A stretch of DNA of 64,000 nt from Pseudomonas jinjuensis (GTDB lineage Bacteria > Pseudomonadota > Gammaproteobacteria > Pseudomonadales > Pseudomonadaceae): contig NZ_FNIJ01000001.1 of assembly GCF_900103845.1 (NCBI RefSeq), forward strand, positions 181,659-245,658, written 5' to 3'. This document shows, in pieces, positions 63,586 through 64,000 of this stretch. Position 1 is the stretch's first letter; each line of letters begins with the position of its first letter. The position numbers and the translations under genes were made by a program. The notes below the pieces were generated by a model that made no database searches, was not told where the DNA came from, and saw nothing but the letters and a program-made list of their open reading frames with translations.

Positions 63586-64000
63586 ATGCCCCAGATTCCT
63601 TTCATGCCGCAAGTTCCAGATGTTCAGGCTACCGGCCTGGTGCCGATCGTGGTGGAGCAGTCCGCCCGTGGCGAGCGTTCCTACGATATCTATTCCCGTC
63701 TCCTCAAGGAGCGGGTGATCTTCCTGGTCGGCCAGGTCGAGGACTACATGGCCAACCTGGTGGTTGCCCAGCTGCTGTTCCTCGAAGCGGAAAACCCGGA
63801 CAAGGACATCCACCTGTACATCAACTCCCCGGGTGGCTCGGTCACTGCCGGCATGGCCATCTATGACACCATGCAGTTCATCAAGCCGGACGTATCGACC
63901 ATCTGCATGGGGCAGGCCTGCAGCATGGGCGCCCTCCTGCTGGCCGGTGGCGCTGCGAAGAAGCGTTACTGCCTGCCGCATTCGCGCATGATGATCCACC
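63586..64000 (+). CDS. clpP: ATP-dependent Clp protease proteolytic subunit, 5' part (3' end outside window)
   Basis: The first 138 residues of a serine protease subunit that associates with ClpX/ClpA. Conserved [22 protein letters not shown] and [19 protein letters not shown] are present, with catalytic Ser113 in GQACSMGA and the expected His at 138 just at the window edge. The gene is cut by the window end; clpX would follow outside it. Confidence 0.95.
   Translation, partial: MPQIPFMPQVPDVQATGLVPIVVEQSARGERSYDIYSRLLKERVIFLVGQVEDYMANLVVAQLLFLEAENPDKDIHLYINSPGGSVTAGMAIYDTMQFIKPDVSTICMGQACSMGALLLAGGAAKKRYCLPHSRMMIH

Overview
The window comes from a Pseudomonas chromosome, most likely an environmental relative of P. 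aeruginosa. Base composition is high in G+C. The 3' third follows the P. aeruginosa order almost gene for gene: cysB, cysH, thrH, pabB, ppsR/ppsA, rraA, cmaX-crfX-cmpX-sigX-oprF, cobA, nas genes, acnB, lpxH, ppiB, glnS, cysS, folD, tRNAs, tig, clpP. REP-type palindromes built on TGTAGGAGCGGGCC lie between genes. Family names rest on reading the proteins; no database search was possible.

Region 1 (1-9.8 kb): the end of aroC, an MFS transporter translationally coupled to the methionine-salvage genes mtnB and mtnD, then mtnC. A DNA-alkylation repair group follows (two O6-alkylguanine transferase genes meeting tail to tail, and alkA). Then come speE, an LTA-synthase-like phosphoglycerol transferase and an rraB-type gene. 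SpeE releases the methylthioadenosine that the mtn genes recycle.

Region 2 (9.9-21.4 kb): accessory metabolism. It holds a class I glutamine amidotransferase, a YdcSTUV-PatD-like polyamine/GABA operon, a second amidotransferase, a CorA transporter, a macro-domain protein, a crotonase and a GNAT protein. In P. aeruginosa PAO1 the type III secretion genes sit in this interval; none are present here.

Region 3 (21.4-37.8 kb): aroF-type DAHP synthase, a PilZ protein, a thioredoxin-like protein, a cytosolic 5'-nucleotidase, a universal stress protein, cysB, cysH, thrH and pabB. A tight three-gene envelope operon follows (retropepsin-like protease, 7TM transglutaminase-like protein, RimK-like ATP-grasp ligase), then divergent ppsR/ppsA and a hydrolase.

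Region 4 (37.9-53.6 kb): rraA, the cmaX-crfX-cmpX-sigX-oprF envelope-stress cluster, then nitrate-assimilation genes: cobA, a PP2C/Ser-Thr kinase, a nitrate MFS transporter and nasT-nasS. Three sigma-54-type promoters are each followed by a terminator-containing leader. Two of these leaders carry the paired hexaloop hairpins recognised by ANTAR antiterminators such as NasT. The reductase genes nirB, nirD and nasC, which separate the kinase gene from cobA in P. aeruginosa, are absent, although the leader that normally precedes nirB is kept in front of cobA. This is the most notable observation in the window.

Region 5 (53.6-64 kb): housekeeping genes: DUF1289 protein, tandem universal stress protein, miaE, a small lipoprotein, lpxH, ppiB, glnS-cysS, folD, tRNA-Arg(TCT), tRNA-His(GTG), tRNA-Leu(TAG), tig and the start of clpP.
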